Shown here piece by piece: positions 39,697 through 50,634 of a stretch of 64,000 nt of DNA. The notes under the pieces were generated by a model. That model worked only from the letters and a program-made list of their open reading frames with translations. It was not told where the DNA came from and did no database searches. Position numbers and translations under genes: made by a program. How positions within the stretch are numbered: position 1 is the stretch's first letter; each line of letters opens with the position of its first letter. The stretch comes from Achromobacter pestifer (GTDB lineage: Bacteria > Pseudomonadota > Gammaproteobacteria > Burkholderiales > Burkholderiaceae_B), in assembly GCF_902859625.1 (NCBI RefSeq), contig NZ_CADIJX010000001.1, positions 682,001-746,000 of the forward strand, read 5' to 3'.

Positions 39697-42600
39697 ATGG
39701 CGCCGGACATGACGACCCCATCCCCGTCCCCGTCGGCCCCGTTGCGCATCTTTCACGCACCGGCAGGCTTGCGCGAAGGCGCACCCGGATCGGCCGACGC
39801 CGCGGCCGCGGATGCGTGGCTCGCCCATATCCGGGATGCCGGGTTCAATGTGCTGCTGGTGCCGGCGCCTTGGCTCCGACCCGCGGACAGTCCTTCGCTG
39901 GCGCCCCTTGATGCGGACCTGAGCGCCGCGGGTACGCAGACCGAACCCATTGTGGGCCGCCTTGCCCGAGCCGCCCGCGCGGCGTCCACGCACGGACTGG
40001 CGCTGATGGTACGGATCACGCTGGATCGCGTCGCTGCGCGAGCCGCCGAAACAACGGCGCCGCCAGGCTGGTACCGCTCCCGCTCCGAGCACCCTGAACG
40101 GGACCCCCGCCTCCCGGTGAGCGACTGGCATGTGATGACATTGGGCACGGAGATTCCGCCAGGGTTTATCGACGCCTGGGCTGACCGTCTTGCCGGATGG
40201 GCAAACTGCGGCGTGGCCGGTTTTCTGTTCGATGCGCCGCAGAGTCTTCCGGGCGACGCCTGGAGCCAGTTGAATGCGCGCCTGCGCCACGGCCATCAGA
40301 ACATATGCTCTCTGGCATGGACGCCAGGCCTCGGTTCGGAGCAATTGGACGCCTTGCGCGACGCGGCGTTCGACGGCGTCTTTTCCTCCCTGCCCTGGTG
40401 GGATTACAAATCTGCCTGGCTAGGCGATGAGATCGCTCGCCTGCGCATGCTTGGGCCGGTGCTCTGCGCTGTCAGGGGTTTGGACGGCAACCTCCCTGCT
40501 TACCCGCCAGACCGTCGCCGCGCATGGGCAGCGGCGCTTTGCGGCGACGGTTGGATGACGGCGGGCGGAGACGTCGGCGATCTTGCCGAGGCGCGCGGCA
40601 TCAACCTCTGGATGGACCGCAATGCGCTTGCCGGACTGCCTCGCATCATGGGAGGCAGGGATGGACGGGCCACCTTGTTGGTGCGCGATGCGGCCGACAA
40701 CAAGGCTGCGATCCTGGCGCTGAACCCCACTGATATGGACAACGCCGCGATCGATTGGGACATGGCCACCTCCGGCCTTGCGCCGGGGCAAATACAGCTG
40801 GCCGAGGACGGCGACGAAGATCGTGGGTCAATAGACGAAGTACCACCGGCGGGCCTGGCCCTCCTGGCGCTCACGCCAACGGCGCCGGTGCGAAGCCCGC
40901 GACGAGAATCAAGCCCGGGCGTCCAGGGCGGCGCAGGCCCGCGCATTGCCATCGAATGCGTTGCACCAGCGGTCGACGGCGGCCGACACCCCGTCAAGTG
41001 CACGACCCACGAACGTGTCCTCGTCCAGGCCGACCTGCTGATGGATGGCCACGACCGGATAGCGGGCGAACTGCGTTGGCGTCCGACAGATGAGAGCGAT
41101 TGGCGGCATGTCGTCCTTGAGCCGGGTCCCAACGACCGTTGGTCGGCCAGTTTCCGCCCTGACCGCATCGGCCCGCACGAATTTACCGTGGCCGCATGGA
41201 TCGACGCTTGGCAGACCTTCCGGCACGACCTCGAAGTCAAGCATCGCGCTGGCCTGGGAGTCCGGCTTGAGACCCAGGAAGGACTGGCGCTGCTGCGCGC
41301 GGCCGGTGCCCTCCCCCTGCGCGGGACACGAACGCCCACCGGCAGCCATGCTTGCGCCACGGTCGAGCAGGCGTTGAACGCTCTGGCCGGCCTTGCGGAC
41401 GGCGGCGAGCCGTCGGATGCGCACCTTCAGCTGCTGTTGGGCACGGATCTGGCGCGGGCCATGCACGAACTGGACAGCCGGCCGTTCGAAACTGCCAGCC
41501 TGGCCTACCCGTTATGGGTCGATCGCCCACAAGGAGCCTGCGGTGCCTGGTACGAACTGTTCCCCCGTTCCCAGGCGCGGGAAGCCGGGCGGCACGGCAC
41601 GTTCGACGACGTCATCGCGCGCTTGCCCGACATTCAGGAGATGGGCTTTGACGTGCTCTACCTGCCTCCCATCCATCCCATCGGACAGCGCAACCGGAAA
41701 GGACGTAACAATAGCTTGGTGGCTAGCCCCGATGATGTCGGTAGCCCCTATGCCATCGGTGCTTCCGACGGGGGACACGATGCGATCGAGCCCAAGCTGG
41801 GGTCGCTGCCCGATTTCTTGCGTCTGGTCACGGCCGCCAGCGACCATGGCATGGAAATCGCGCTGGATTTCGCCATCCAGTGCTCACCGGACCACCCCTG
41901 GCTGAAGACGCACCCGGACTGGTTTTCCTGGCGGCCCGATGGATCCCTGCGCCATGCGGAGAATCCGCCCAAGAAATACGAAGACATCGTCAACGTATCG
42001 TTCTATGGGGCATCCGCGGGCCGGCCGCGCAAGCTGCCGCTTTGGCGCGCGCTGCGCGATGTGGTGCTGTTCTGGGTGAACCACGGCGTGCGCATCTTCC
42101 GGGTGGACAACCCGCACACCAAGCCCCTGCCGTTCTGGCGGTGGCTGATCGCCGAAGTGCACGCGCACCATCCTGACGTCATATTTCTATCCGAAGCCTT
42201 CACCCGGCCCAAGATGATGTACCGCTTGGCCAAGGTCGGCTTCACGCAGTCCTACACCTACTTCACCTGGCGCAACGAGAAAGCCGAGCTGGGCGCTTAT
42301 CTGGAAGAGATTTCCCGGCCGCCCGCCGCCGACTTCTTCCGCCCGCACTTCTTCGTCAATACGCCGGACATCAACCCGTTGTTCCTCCAGACGTCCGGAC
42401 GCCCTGGTTTTCTGATCCGCGCCGCGCTGGCCGCCATGGGTTCCGGCCTGTGGGGCATGTACAGCGGTTTCGAATTGTGCGAATCGGCGCCGGTGCCGGG
42501 GAAAGAGGAATACCTGGATTCCGAGAAATACGAACTGCGGCCGCGCGATTGGCGCCAGCCAGGCAACATCCGAGCCGAGATCGCCCGCCTGAACCAGATC

Positions 42601-42918
42601 CGCCGCGCTAACCCGGCCTTGCAGACACATCGAGGCTTGACGATGGCGGGCACCGGCAACGACCACGTGCTGGCCTTCGTCAAGTCCACGCCCGGACTGG
42701 GCAACGTCGTACTAGCGGCCATCAGCCTTGACCCGTTCCACCCACACTCGACGCACGTCGATGTCCCTTTCGGACTATTCGGCGCGGACCTTCCCGGCCA
42801 GCTCGTAGCAGAAGACTTGTTGACGGATGGCCGCGAGGAATGGCGCAACCGGCAGCAGGCCGTGACGTTGTCTCCCGATAACCCCTACCGCATCTGGCGG
42901 CTTTCCCTAAGCGGTTGA
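39697..42918 (+). CDS. glgE: Alpha-1,4-glucan:maltose-1-phosphate maltosyltransferase GlgE with extra N-terminal domain
   Basis: 1073 residues, much longer than the usual 650-700. The C-terminal part (about 420-1073) is GlgE: an N-terminal immunoglobulin-like domain (about 425-525), then GAWYELFPRSQAREAGRHGTF, GFDVLYLPPIHPIG, the nucleophile in IFRVDNPHTKPLPFW (D804) and acid/base in IFLSEAFTRPK (E833). GlgE transfers maltosyl units from maltose 1-phosphate to glucan chains. The first 400 residues look like a degenerate GH13 barrel: GVAGFLFDAPQ keeps D179, but the conserved Arg two positions before is Leu. The start lies 11 bp after glgA. Confidence 0.9.
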   Translation: MAPDMTTPSPSPSAPLRIFHAPAGLREGAPGSADAAAADAWLAHIRDAGFNVLLVPAPWLRPADSPSLAPLDADLSAAGTQTEPIVGRLARAARAASTHGLALMVRITLDRVAARAAETTAPPGWYRSRSEHPERDPRLPVSDWHVMTLGTEIPPGFIDAWADRLAGWANCGVAGFLFDAPQSLPGDAWSQLNARLRHGHQNICSLAWTPGLGSEQLDALRDAAFDGVFSSLPWWDYKSAWLGDEIARLRMLGPVLCAVRGLDGNLPAYPPDRRRAWAAALCGDGWMTAGGDVGDLAEARGINLWMDRNALAGLPRIMGGRDGRATLLVRDAADNKAAILALNPTDMDNAAIDWDMATSGLAPGQIQLAEDGDEDRGSIDEVPPAGLALLALTPTAPVRSPRRESSPGVQGGAGPRIAIECVAPAVDGGRHPVKCTTHERVLVQADLLMDGHDRIAGELRWRPTDESDWRHVVLEPGPNDRWSASFRPDRIGPHEFTVAAWIDAWQTFRHDLEVKHRAGLGVRLETQEGLALLRAAGALPLRGTRTPTGSHACATVEQALNALAGLADGGEPSDAHLQLLLGTDLARAMHELDSRPFETASLAYPLWVDRPQGACGAWYELFPRSQAREAGRHGTFDDVIARLPDIQEMGFDVLYLPPIHPIGQRNRKGRNNSLVASPDDVGSPYAIGASDGGHDAIEPKLGSLPDFLRLVTAASDHGMEIALDFAIQCSPDHPWLKTHPDWFSWRPDGSLRHAENPPKKYEDIVNVSFYGASAGRPRKLPLWRALRDVVLFWVNHGVRIFRVDNPHTKPLPFWRWLIAEVHAHHPDVIFLSEAFTRPKMMYRLAKVGFTQSYTYFTWRNEKAELGAYLEEISRPPAADFFRPHFFVNTPDINPLFLQTSGRPGFLIRAALAAMGSGLWGMYSGFELCESAPVPGKEEYLDSEKYELRPRDWRQPGNIRAEIARLNQIRRANPALQTHRGLTMAGTGNDHVLAFVKSTPGLGNVVLAAISLDPFHPHSTHVDVPFGLFGADLPGQLVAEDLLTDGREEWRNRQQAVTLSPDNPYRIWRLSLSG

Positions 42919-42939
42919 TGCCGCCCGGAGCCCGACACC

Positions 42940-45900
42940 ATGATCAGTGAAACCCATGCCTCCAAGGACGACGAGCTCTGGTACAAGGACGCCGTCATCT
43001 ACCAGTTGCATGTGAAGTCGTTCTTCGACTCCAACGACGACGGCGTGGGGGACGTGGCCGGCCTTGTCTCCAAGCTGGATTACATCGCCAGCCTGGGCGT
43101 CAATACCATCTGGCTGCTGCCCTTCTACCCGTCGCCGCGGCGCGACGATGGGTACGACATCGCAGACTATCGCGGCGTGCACGCGGATTACGGCACCGTG
43201 GCCGACGTGCGCAAATTGATTCGCGAGGCGCATGCCCGTGGGCTGCGGGTCATCACGGAGTTGGTCGTGAACCACACCTCCGACCAACATCGCTGGTTCA
43301 AGCGCGCTCGCGCAGCCCGGCCCGGTTCGGCGGCGCGCAATTTCTATGTGTGGTCCGACAACGACAAGGCCTATGCCGGCACCCGCATCATCTTCTGCGA
43401 CACGGAAAAGTCGAACTGGACCTGGGACCCCGTGGCCAATGCCTACTTCTGGCATCGCTTCTACTCGCATCAACCGGACCTCAACTACGACAATCCCCAG
43501 GTGCTCAAGGAAGTGCTGTCCGTCATGCGCTATTGGCTGGACATGGGCGTGGACGGGCTTCGGCTTGACGCCGTTCCCTACCTGGTCGAGCGGGAAGGCA
43601 CCAATAACGAAAATCTTCCTGAAACGCATCAGGTGCTCAAACAGATACGGGCGGTGATCGACGCGGAGTACCCGGACAGGCTCCTGCTGGCCGAGGCCAA
43701 TCAATGGCCAGAGGATGCGCAGGAGTATTTCGGCAGCGGTGACGAATGCCATATGTCCTTCCACTTCCCGCTGATGCCGCGCATGTACATGGCGATCGCG
43801 CAGGAAGACCGATTCCCGATCACGGACATCATCCGCCAGACGCCGGATATCCCGCCGACCTGCCAGTGGGCCATCTTCCTGCGCAACCATGATGAACTGA
43901 CGCTGGAAATGGTGACCAGCCGCGAGCGCGATTACCTGTGGAGCGTCTACGCCGCCGATCCCCGGGCGCGCATCAACCTGGGCATCCGCCGACGGCTGGC
44001 GCCCTTGCTTGAACGGGACAGACGCCGGGTGGAACTCATGAACAGCCTGCTGCTGTCCATGCCCGGCACGCCGGTCCTGTACTACGGCGACGAGCTGGGC
44101 ATGGGCGATAACGTGCACCTGGGCGACCGCGACGGCGTCCGCACGCCGATGCAATGGTCGCCCGACCGCAACGGAGGATTCTCGCGCGCGGACCCCGAGC
44201 GCCTGCCGCTGCCCGTGCTGATGGGGCCGCTCTATGGCTACGAGGCCGTCAACGTCGAAGCGCAGCAGCGCGATCCGCACTCCCTTCTGAACTGGACACG
44301 GCGCATGCTGGCGCAGCGGCGCCAATCGCGCGCGTTCGGGCGCGGGACGTTGCGCTTCATCCCGGCGGGAAATCGCAAGATCCTGGCGTACCTGCGCCAA
44401 TGGAACGACACCACCATCCTCTGCGTGGCCAACCTTTCCAACGCGGCGCAACCGGTAGAACTACAGTTGCAGGAATTCAACGGGCGCGTACCCGTGGAAA
44501 TGCTGGGCGGAACCCCTTTTCCCGCCATCGGCGACCTGCCCTACTTGTTGACGTTGCCGCCGTACGGCTTTTATTGGATGGACCTGAGCGCCGACGCCGC
44601 GCCGCCCGGATGGCATGCGAGCAGCCCCGTCCAGATGCCCGAACTGATCACGCTGGTCATGAGGGCGCGGGGTGGCGCAACCTTGACGGATGCCTCGCGC
44701 ACCGCGCTTGAAAGCGAAGTCCTGCCCGAATACCTGGCCCGTCAGCGGTGGTTCCCGGGGTCGGCCGCGCCTGCCCGCGCCAAGCTTGCGTATGCCACCC
44801 CGCTAGGCGGCCCCGGAGGCGAAAACTATTGGGCCGAGGTCGAAGTCGAGGTCGGCGGTGATGGCGGTGAAAAGCCAGCCCCGCTGCGCGTCCAGGCGCC
44901 CTTCACGCTGATATGGGACGAGGCCGCTCAGGCGCAATACCCCATCGCCCGGGTACGCCGCGGCCCGGAAGTGGGCATTCTGGCTGACGCATTCCTGCAA
45001 CCTGGTTTCGTGCACGGGGTGACCGATGCCTTGCGCGCGGGCGACGATCTGGATGGCAGGGATAGCGGAAAGCCGGGCGACAAACCCGGAATCATCCGCT
45101 ATCTGCCCGAACCTGAACTGGCGTCCTTGGACTTCGGCAGCGAGCCGTCGCTGCAATGGATCAGCGGGGAACAATCCAACAGCTCGGTGATCGTGGGCGG
45201 TCAGGCCATTCTTAAATTGCTTCGCCAAGTGCGGGCCGGCGCCTCACCCGAAGTCGAGATCACGCGCCACCTGACGCGCACGGGCTACGCCAATACTCCT
45301 GCCTTGCTGGGCGAGGTGCTACGTGTGGATGCCGACGGGGTCCCCCATACGCTGGCCGTAATGCACGCCTTCGTCGCCAATGAAGGCGACGCCTGGACCT
45401 GGACGCTGGATTATTTGAAACGCACCCTGGGTGCCGCGCTGCTCGGCGGCGAGACGCCCGACCAGTTCGAAGCCAGCCTGGAGGGCTACTCGGTCATGGC
45501 CTCCACTATCGGCCAGCGGCTTGCGGAACTGCACAATGCGCTGGCCCTGCCTTCCGACGACCCGGCGTTTGCCCCTCGCGCAGCCACCGAGGAAGACGCC
45601 GCCACGCATGCTGGCATCGTCATTGCCCAGCTTGACGGGGCGGCCGCGGATCTGCGGGCGGCACTGGAAACGCTGGAAGCGCCTTCGCGCGCCTGCGCGC
45701 AGTGGCTATTCGAACACCAAGAGCAACTGAAGCAGCATGTGGCTGCCATGGCGCAGGCGCTGCCCGGCACGCCGTTGATGCGCGTGCATGGGGACTTCCA
45801 TCTGGGCCAGGTGTTGGTGGCGCAGACGGACGCTTATCTGATCGATTTCGAAGGTGAGCCTATCCAACCGCTGGAGGCCCGCCGCCGTCTGAACACGCCG

Positions 45901-46314
45901 TACAAGGATGTCGCAGGAATGTTGCGTTCGTTCGACTACGCCGCGGCGTCGGTGGCGTGTTCCGATCCGCTGGGCGGTGCGCCCCTGGACGCCAATGCAA
46001 GCCCCGCCGACACGGCGCCCGCGCCCGGCGTGTCGCTGGAATTGCGAGACGCCTTGCTCGTCCGATTCGGCACACGCGCGGCCGACGCCTTTCTACAGGG
46101 CTATCGGGACGCCAGCTCATCCGCGCTCACGTTGGCGGCCGCCCGCGAAGACACGTTGCTCAAGCTCGCCCAACTGGAAAAGGCCGCCTACGAAGTCAGC
46201 TACGAAGCGGCGCACCGTCCCGACTGGCTATCCATTCCGCTGTGCGCGTTGGCCGGGCTTGCGCGTGCGCTACTGCAAGACGCGGCGATAAACGCCGAGG
46301 AGCAATCGCGATGA
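42940..46314 (+). CDS. treS: Trehalose synthase-maltokinase fusion (TreS-Mak)
   Basis: 1124 residues comprising two enzymes. Residues 1-560 are TreS, the GH13_16 trehalose/maltose isomerase: [35 protein letters not shown] with D210 as nucleophile and [12 protein letters not shown] with E252, then [13 protein letters not shown]. Residues about 600-1124 are maltokinase (Mak/Pep2): [10 protein letters not shown] at the start, [14 protein letters not shown] with the catalytic-loop H950 and D952, and [10 protein letters not shown] with D969. The fusion converts trehalose to maltose and then to maltose 1-phosphate, which GlgE, encoded upstream, uses. It overlaps glgB by 4 bp. Confidence 0.94.
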   Translation: MISETHASKDDELWYKDAVIYQLHVKSFFDSNDDGVGDVAGLVSKLDYIASLGVNTIWLLPFYPSPRRDDGYDIADYRGVHADYGTVADVRKLIREAHARGLRVITELVVNHTSDQHRWFKRARAARPGSAARNFYVWSDNDKAYAGTRIIFCDTEKSNWTWDPVANAYFWHRFYSHQPDLNYDNPQVLKEVLSVMRYWLDMGVDGLRLDAVPYLVEREGTNNENLPETHQVLKQIRAVIDAEYPDRLLLAEANQWPEDAQEYFGSGDECHMSFHFPLMPRMYMAIAQEDRFPITDIIRQTPDIPPTCQWAIFLRNHDELTLEMVTSRERDYLWSVYAADPRARINLGIRRRLAPLLERDRRRVELMNSLLLSMPGTPVLYYGDELGMGDNVHLGDRDGVRTPMQWSPDRNGGFSRADPERLPLPVLMGPLYGYEAVNVEAQQRDPHSLLNWTRRMLAQRRQSRAFGRGTLRFIPAGNRKILAYLRQWNDTTILCVANLSNAAQPVELQLQEFNGRVPVEMLGGTPFPAIGDLPYLLTLPPYGFYWMDLSADAAPPGWHASSPVQMPELITLVMRARGGATLTDASRTALESEVLPEYLARQRWFPGSAAPARAKLAYATPLGGPGGENYWAEVEVEVGGDGGEKPAPLRVQAPFTLIWDEAAQAQYPIARVRRGPEVGILADAFLQPGFVHGVTDALRAGDDLDGRDSGKPGDKPGIIRYLPEPELASLDFGSEPSLQWISGEQSNSSVIVGGQAILKLLRQVRAGASPEVEITRHLTRTGYANTPALLGEVLRVDADGVPHTLAVMHAFVANEGDAWTWTLDYLKRTLGAALLGGETPDQFEASLEGYSVMASTIGQRLAELHNALALPSDDPAFAPRAATEEDAATHAGIVIAQLDGAAADLRAALETLEAPSRACAQWLFEHQEQLKQHVAAMAQALPGTPLMRVHGDFHLGQVLVAQTDAYLIDFEGEPIQPLEARRRLNTPYKDVAGMLRSFDYAAASVACSDPLGGAPLDANASPADTAPAPGVSLELRDALLVRFGTRAADAFLQGYRDASSSALTLAAAREDTLLKLAQLEKAAYEVSYEAAHRPDWLSIPLCALAGLARALLQDAAINAEEQSR

Positions 46315-48518
46315 CCCGTGCAACCGGCAACTCCGAGCGCACGCGCGCCTCAACCGCCGGGCAGATCAAGCCGGCAGCGCTGGCCGACCTGGCCGCGGGC
46401 CTGCATGGCGACCCGTTTTCCCTTCTGGGGCCCCACGAAGGCTGGGTGCGTGTGCTCGTCCCGGGAGCAAGCGCCGTGGCGGTCGTTGGCAGTGACGGCA
46501 CGCGCACGCCGTTGCCCGACCTCGGCCTGGGCCTGTATTCGGGCGAGGCGCCTGACGCGCGCCCCGGCACGCCACGCTCCTACCGCTTGGCAATCCAGTG
46601 GCCCGGCATGGAACAGATCACCGCGGATCCTTATGCGTTCAGCCCGCTGCTTCCCGACGAAGCGCTACGCGCGTTGTCCGCTGGCGACTGGCGGGCGGCG
46701 CGGCATTGGCTCGGCGCCACACTGGACGAGGTGGATGGCGTGCGGGGCTTGCGCTGCGCGGTATGGGCGCCCAACGCCCGTCGCGTTGCCGTCGTGGGCG
46801 ATTTCAATAGCTGGGACGGCAGGCGTCATGGGATGCGTCTGCGGCATGCGGCGGGCGTGTGGGAAATATTCATCCCTGACGTCACCGCCGGAGCCCGCTA
46901 CAAATTCGCGGTCACCGGCGCAACGGGCCAGACCGTGTTGAAGGCAGACCCCATGGCTCGGCGCGCGGAAACTCCCCCTGCCACGGCATCGATCGTGGAT
47001 GACCCCACCCCTTACCCCTGGACCGACGACGAATGGACACAATCCCGCAGCGCGCGGCAAGCGCCCGACGCGCCGATTTCAATATACGAAGTCCACGCCG
47101 GATCCTGGCTCGCGCCCGATGGCGCCCAGTGCGTCTGGGACCAACTGGCCGACAAGCTGCCCGCCTACGCGCGCGCCATGGGGTTCTCGCATGTCGAACT
47201 CATGCCCGTCATGGAATATCCGTTCGGCGGTTCCTGGGGCTACCAGCCGCTGGGCCTGTTCGCGCCCAGCGCTCGCTTTGGTCCCCCCGCCGCCTTCGCC
47301 CGCTTCGTCGACCATTGCCACGCCGCGGGCGTCGGCGTGATCCTTGATTGGGTCCCCGCGCATTTTCCAGATGACCCCCATGGCCTGGCGCGATTCGATG
47401 GCACCGCGCTATACGAGTACGACGATCCGCGGGAAGGCTACCACCCCGATTGGCACTCGCTCGTCTACAACCTGGGCCGCACCGAGGTCAAGGCATTCAT
47501 GATCGCCAGCGCCATGCACTGGGTGGACCAGTTCCATATCGACGGCCTGCGTGTGGACGCCGTGGCGTCGATGCTATATCGCGACTACAGCCGCAAGCCG
47601 GGCGAATGGATACCGAATCGCCATGGCGGGCGCGAAAACCTGGAAGCGGTGGCTTTCCTGCGGGAACTGAATTCCACGCTGCGAGAAACCGCGCCTGGGG
47701 TCATTGCCGTGGCCGAGGAATCCACGGCGTGGCCGGGCGTCACATCGCCGGTCGAACAGGACGGCCTGGGCTTTCATTACAAATGGAACATGGGCTGGAT
47801 GCACGACACGCTGCGCTATATGGGCGAAGATCCCGTGCACCGCAAATTCCACCACCATGACATCACTTTCTCCATGGTGTATGCCTATTCCGAACGCTTC
47901 TTGTTGCCGCTCTCGCACGACGAAGTGGTGCATGGCAAGGGGTCGCTGTTGAACAAGATGCCGGGCGACCGTGCGTCCAAATTGGCGAACTTGCGTGCGT
48001 ACCTGGCTTTCATGTGGGCCCATCCAGGCAAGAAACTGCTGTTCATGGGAGGCGAGATCGCCCAGCCCTCCGAGTGGGACCACGACACGCCGCTGGACTG
48101 GAACCTGCTCGACGACCCGGCACATCAGGGCGTGCAGCGCCTGGTGGCCGATCTGAACCGGCTGTATCGCGAATCGCCAGCGCTGCATGAAAGGGATGCC
48201 GACCCCGCGGGTTTCTCGTGGGCCGTCGTCGACGACGCCGACAACAGCGTAGTCGCCTTCCTGCGCGCGGGCACGGCCTCGTTGATGCTGGCCGTCAGCA
48301 ACTTCACGCCGGTGCCCCGGCGCGCTTATCGCATCGGCGTGCCGCTTGCGGGCCGCTGGTCCGAAACCCTGAACACCGATGCGGGCTGCTACGGAGGCTC
48401 CGGCCAGGGCAACCTGGGCACGGCGCATACCGTGGGTGTAGCCGTCCATGGCCATTCGCAGGCGCTTTCCTTGACGCTGCCACCGCTTTCCACCCTGTTC
48501 TTCACGCATGAGGGCTGA
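46311..48518 (+). CDS. glgB: 1,4-alpha-glucan branching enzyme GlgB
   Basis: 735 residues from ATG 46311 (overlap ATGA with the fusion gene; an upstream in-frame start at 45957 lies inside it). An N-terminal CBM48 repeat ([29 protein letters not shown]) is followed by a second, YFRVWAP-like domain ([25 protein letters not shown]). The GH13_9 catalytic centre is [25 protein letters not shown] (D416) and [12 protein letters not shown] (E469), with [13 protein letters not shown] completing it. GlgB creates alpha-1,6 branches in glycogen. It is of normal length and complete. Confidence 0.95.
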   Translation: MTRATGNSERTRASTAGQIKPAALADLAAGLHGDPFSLLGPHEGWVRVLVPGASAVAVVGSDGTRTPLPDLGLGLYSGEAPDARPGTPRSYRLAIQWPGMEQITADPYAFSPLLPDEALRALSAGDWRAARHWLGATLDEVDGVRGLRCAVWAPNARRVAVVGDFNSWDGRRHGMRLRHAAGVWEIFIPDVTAGARYKFAVTGATGQTVLKADPMARRAETPPATASIVDDPTPYPWTDDEWTQSRSARQAPDAPISIYEVHAGSWLAPDGAQCVWDQLADKLPAYARAMGFSHVELMPVMEYPFGGSWGYQPLGLFAPSARFGPPAAFARFVDHCHAAGVGVILDWVPAHFPDDPHGLARFDGTALYEYDDPREGYHPDWHSLVYNLGRTEVKAFMIASAMHWVDQFHIDGLRVDAVASMLYRDYSRKPGEWIPNRHGGRENLEAVAFLRELNSTLRETAPGVIAVAEESTAWPGVTSPVEQDGLGFHYKWNMGWMHDTLRYMGEDPVHRKFHHHDITFSMVYAYSERFLLPLSHDEVVHGKGSLLNKMPGDRASKLANLRAYLAFMWAHPGKKLLFMGGEIAQPSEWDHDTPLDWNLLDDPAHQGVQRLVADLNRLYRESPALHERDADPAGFSWAVVDDADNSVVAFLRAGTASLMLAVSNFTPVPRRAYRIGVPLAGRWSETLNTDAGCYGGSGQGNLGTAHTVGVAVHGHSQALSLTLPPLSTLFFTHEG

Positions 48519-48522
48519 ACCC

Positions 48523-50634
48523 ATGGATCCGTCCCAACTGACGCGACTCACCGCTGGCCAACCCTATCCGCTTGGCGCCGTCAGCGATGGCCTAGGCGTC
48601 AACTTCGCCGTATTTTCGGCCAATGCCACCCGGATGGAACTGTGCCTGTTCGACGCCCGCGGCCGGAAGGAACTGCGCCGGTTCGACCTGCCCGAATGCA
48701 CCGACGAAATCTGGCACGGGTATCTGCCCGACGCGCAACCTGGCCTAATCTATGGCTACCGTGCCCACGGCCCCTACGATCCTAGAAACGGACACCGCTT
48801 CAATCCGCACAAACTGCTGCTGGATCCCTATGCCCGTCAACTGACCGGTCCCCCAAGCTGGAGCGACGCGCTATTCGGCTACCGCCTGAATCACGCCCGT
48901 GCGGATCTGGCCATGGACCGCCGGGATAGCGCCCCGGCCATGTCCAAGGCCATCGTCGCGGAAGATGCGCCCTTCAATTGGGGCAACAGCAAACCGCCCA
49001 ATACGCCCTGGACGGACACCACCATATACGAAGTGCATCTGCGTGGCGTATCCATGCAGCGCGAAGACCTGCGCCAGCCTCTGCGCGGCACCTGCGCCGC
49101 CTTGGCCGACCCCCGATTCATCGAGCACCTGCATCGCCTGGGCGTGACCGCCGTGGAATTACTGCCGGTCCACGCATTCCTGCAAGATCGCTTCCTGATC
49201 GAACGGGGCCTGCGCAACTACTGGGGCTACAACACGCTTTCGTTTTTCGCGCCAGAACCCGCCTATCTTCAACGCGGGCCAAACGACCTGCGCCAGGCCG
49301 TGCGGCGCTTGCACGCGGCGGGGCTCGAAGTCATTCTCGACGTGGTCTACAACCACACCTGCGAAGGCAGCGAACTGGGTCCGACGCTCTCGTGGCGCGG
49401 CCTGGACAACGCCAGCTATTACCGGCTTGTGCCGGGCGACGAGCGCCACTACATCAACGACACCGGTTGCGGCAATACCGTCAATTTGTCTCATCCGCGT
49501 GTTCTGCAAATGGTGATGGATTCCTTGCGGTATTGGGCTCAGTCTTATGCCATTGATGGATTCCGTTTCGATCTGGGCGTCACGCTGGGGCGCGAAGGCA
49601 CGGGCTTCGACCCCGGGTCGGGATTCTTCGATGCGCTGCTCCAGGATCCCGAACTCGCCCGCCTGAAGCTGATTTCCGAGCCATGGGACGTTGGCCCCGA
49701 CGGTTACCAGCTAGGCAACCATCCCCCTGGCCTGGCGGAATGGAACGATCGATACCGCGACGCCGCGCGACGCTATTGGCGCGGCGACGAAGGCGTGCGC
49801 GGCGACATGGCAGCTTGCCTGTGCGGATCCAGGGATATCTTCGACCGCCGCCACAGGCGCCCCTGGGCCAGCATCAACTTTGTCGCCTCGCACGACGGCT
49901 TCACCACGCAAGACGTCGTCAGCTACGACGCCAGCCAGAATCTCGCCAATGGCGAAGACGGCAATGACGGCCATGGTGAAAACTACAGCCACAACTGGGG
50001 CGCGGAAGGGCCAACCCAAGACGAGGCGGTGCTGCTCAAGCGCGCGCGGGTGCAGCGGGCGTTGCTGGCGACGCTCTTCCTGTCGGACGGCACGCCCATG
50101 ATGCTGGCCGGGGACGAGTTCGGCAACACGCAGGATGGCAACAACAATGCCTATTGCCAGGATGGCCCCCTTTCCTGGTTGGACTGGACCCAGGCCCAAA
50201 GCGACGCCGGGCGCGCGCTCAGTCACTTCGTGGCGCGCGCGGTAGCGTTGCGGCGCGCGCACCCCAGCCTGCATGCGGCGCGGTTTGGCGACGCCGCGCA
50301 GGAAATATGTCCGGGCGTCAGTGCGATCTCCTGGTTTGATGCCAGTGGCGGCCCGATCGATCAGGCGGGATGGGACAACCCCCAGGGTCGCGCCATGCTG
50401 TTGCGCAGGGCAGCCCTGCGCGAGGACGGCACCGCGGACGTGACGCTGCTGCTGCTGAACCCCGAGATGCAAGCCGCCACGTTTCGATTGCCGGGGCCCG
50501 CGCAACCCTGGATCCGCGAGCTGGACTCCGCAACGCTTGCCCCCGCAGCCCCCTACTCCGACGACGAAATCACGGTGGAAGGCCAAAGCCTGGTCTTGCT
50601 GACGGCCGCGTGCGTGCCGGGAGGGCCAAAATGA
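48523..50634 (+). CDS. glgX: Glycogen debranching enzyme GlgX
   Basis: 703 residues from ATG 48523; an in-frame ATG at 48508 would overlap the glgB end. The family start LTAGQPYPLGAVSDGLGVNFAVFSANATRMELCLFD is a CBM48 domain, followed by the barrel with DVVYNHTCEGSELGP, the nucleophile GFRFDLGVTLG (D350), LISEPWDVGPDGYQLG (E386) and VASHDGFTTQDVVSYD. GlgX hydrolyses alpha-1,6 linkages of trimmed glycogen branches in the cytosol. The released maltodextrins would be substrates for MalQ and TreY, both encoded downstream. Confidence 0.95.
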   Translation: MDPSQLTRLTAGQPYPLGAVSDGLGVNFAVFSANATRMELCLFDARGRKELRRFDLPECTDEIWHGYLPDAQPGLIYGYRAHGPYDPRNGHRFNPHKLLLDPYARQLTGPPSWSDALFGYRLNHARADLAMDRRDSAPAMSKAIVAEDAPFNWGNSKPPNTPWTDTTIYEVHLRGVSMQREDLRQPLRGTCAALADPRFIEHLHRLGVTAVELLPVHAFLQDRFLIERGLRNYWGYNTLSFFAPEPAYLQRGPNDLRQAVRRLHAAGLEVILDVVYNHTCEGSELGPTLSWRGLDNASYYRLVPGDERHYINDTGCGNTVNLSHPRVLQMVMDSLRYWAQSYAIDGFRFDLGVTLGREGTGFDPGSGFFDALLQDPELARLKLISEPWDVGPDGYQLGNHPPGLAEWNDRYRDAARRYWRGDEGVRGDMAACLCGSRDIFDRRHRRPWASINFVASHDGFTTQDVVSYDASQNLANGEDGNDGHGENYSHNWGAEGPTQDEAVLLKRARVQRALLATLFLSDGTPMMLAGDEFGNTQDGNNNAYCQDGPLSWLDWTQAQSDAGRALSHFVARAVALRRAHPSLHAARFGDAAQEICPGVSAISWFDASGGPIDQAGWDNPQGRAMLLRRAALREDGTADVTLLLLNPEMQAATFRLPGPAQPWIRELDSATLAPAAPYSDDEITVEGQSLVLLTAACVPGGPK

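Noticed and set aside
42907-44451. Minus-strand open frame of 514 codons opposite treS/mak
   Set aside because: Antisense shadow; the plus strand carries all GH13 motifs.
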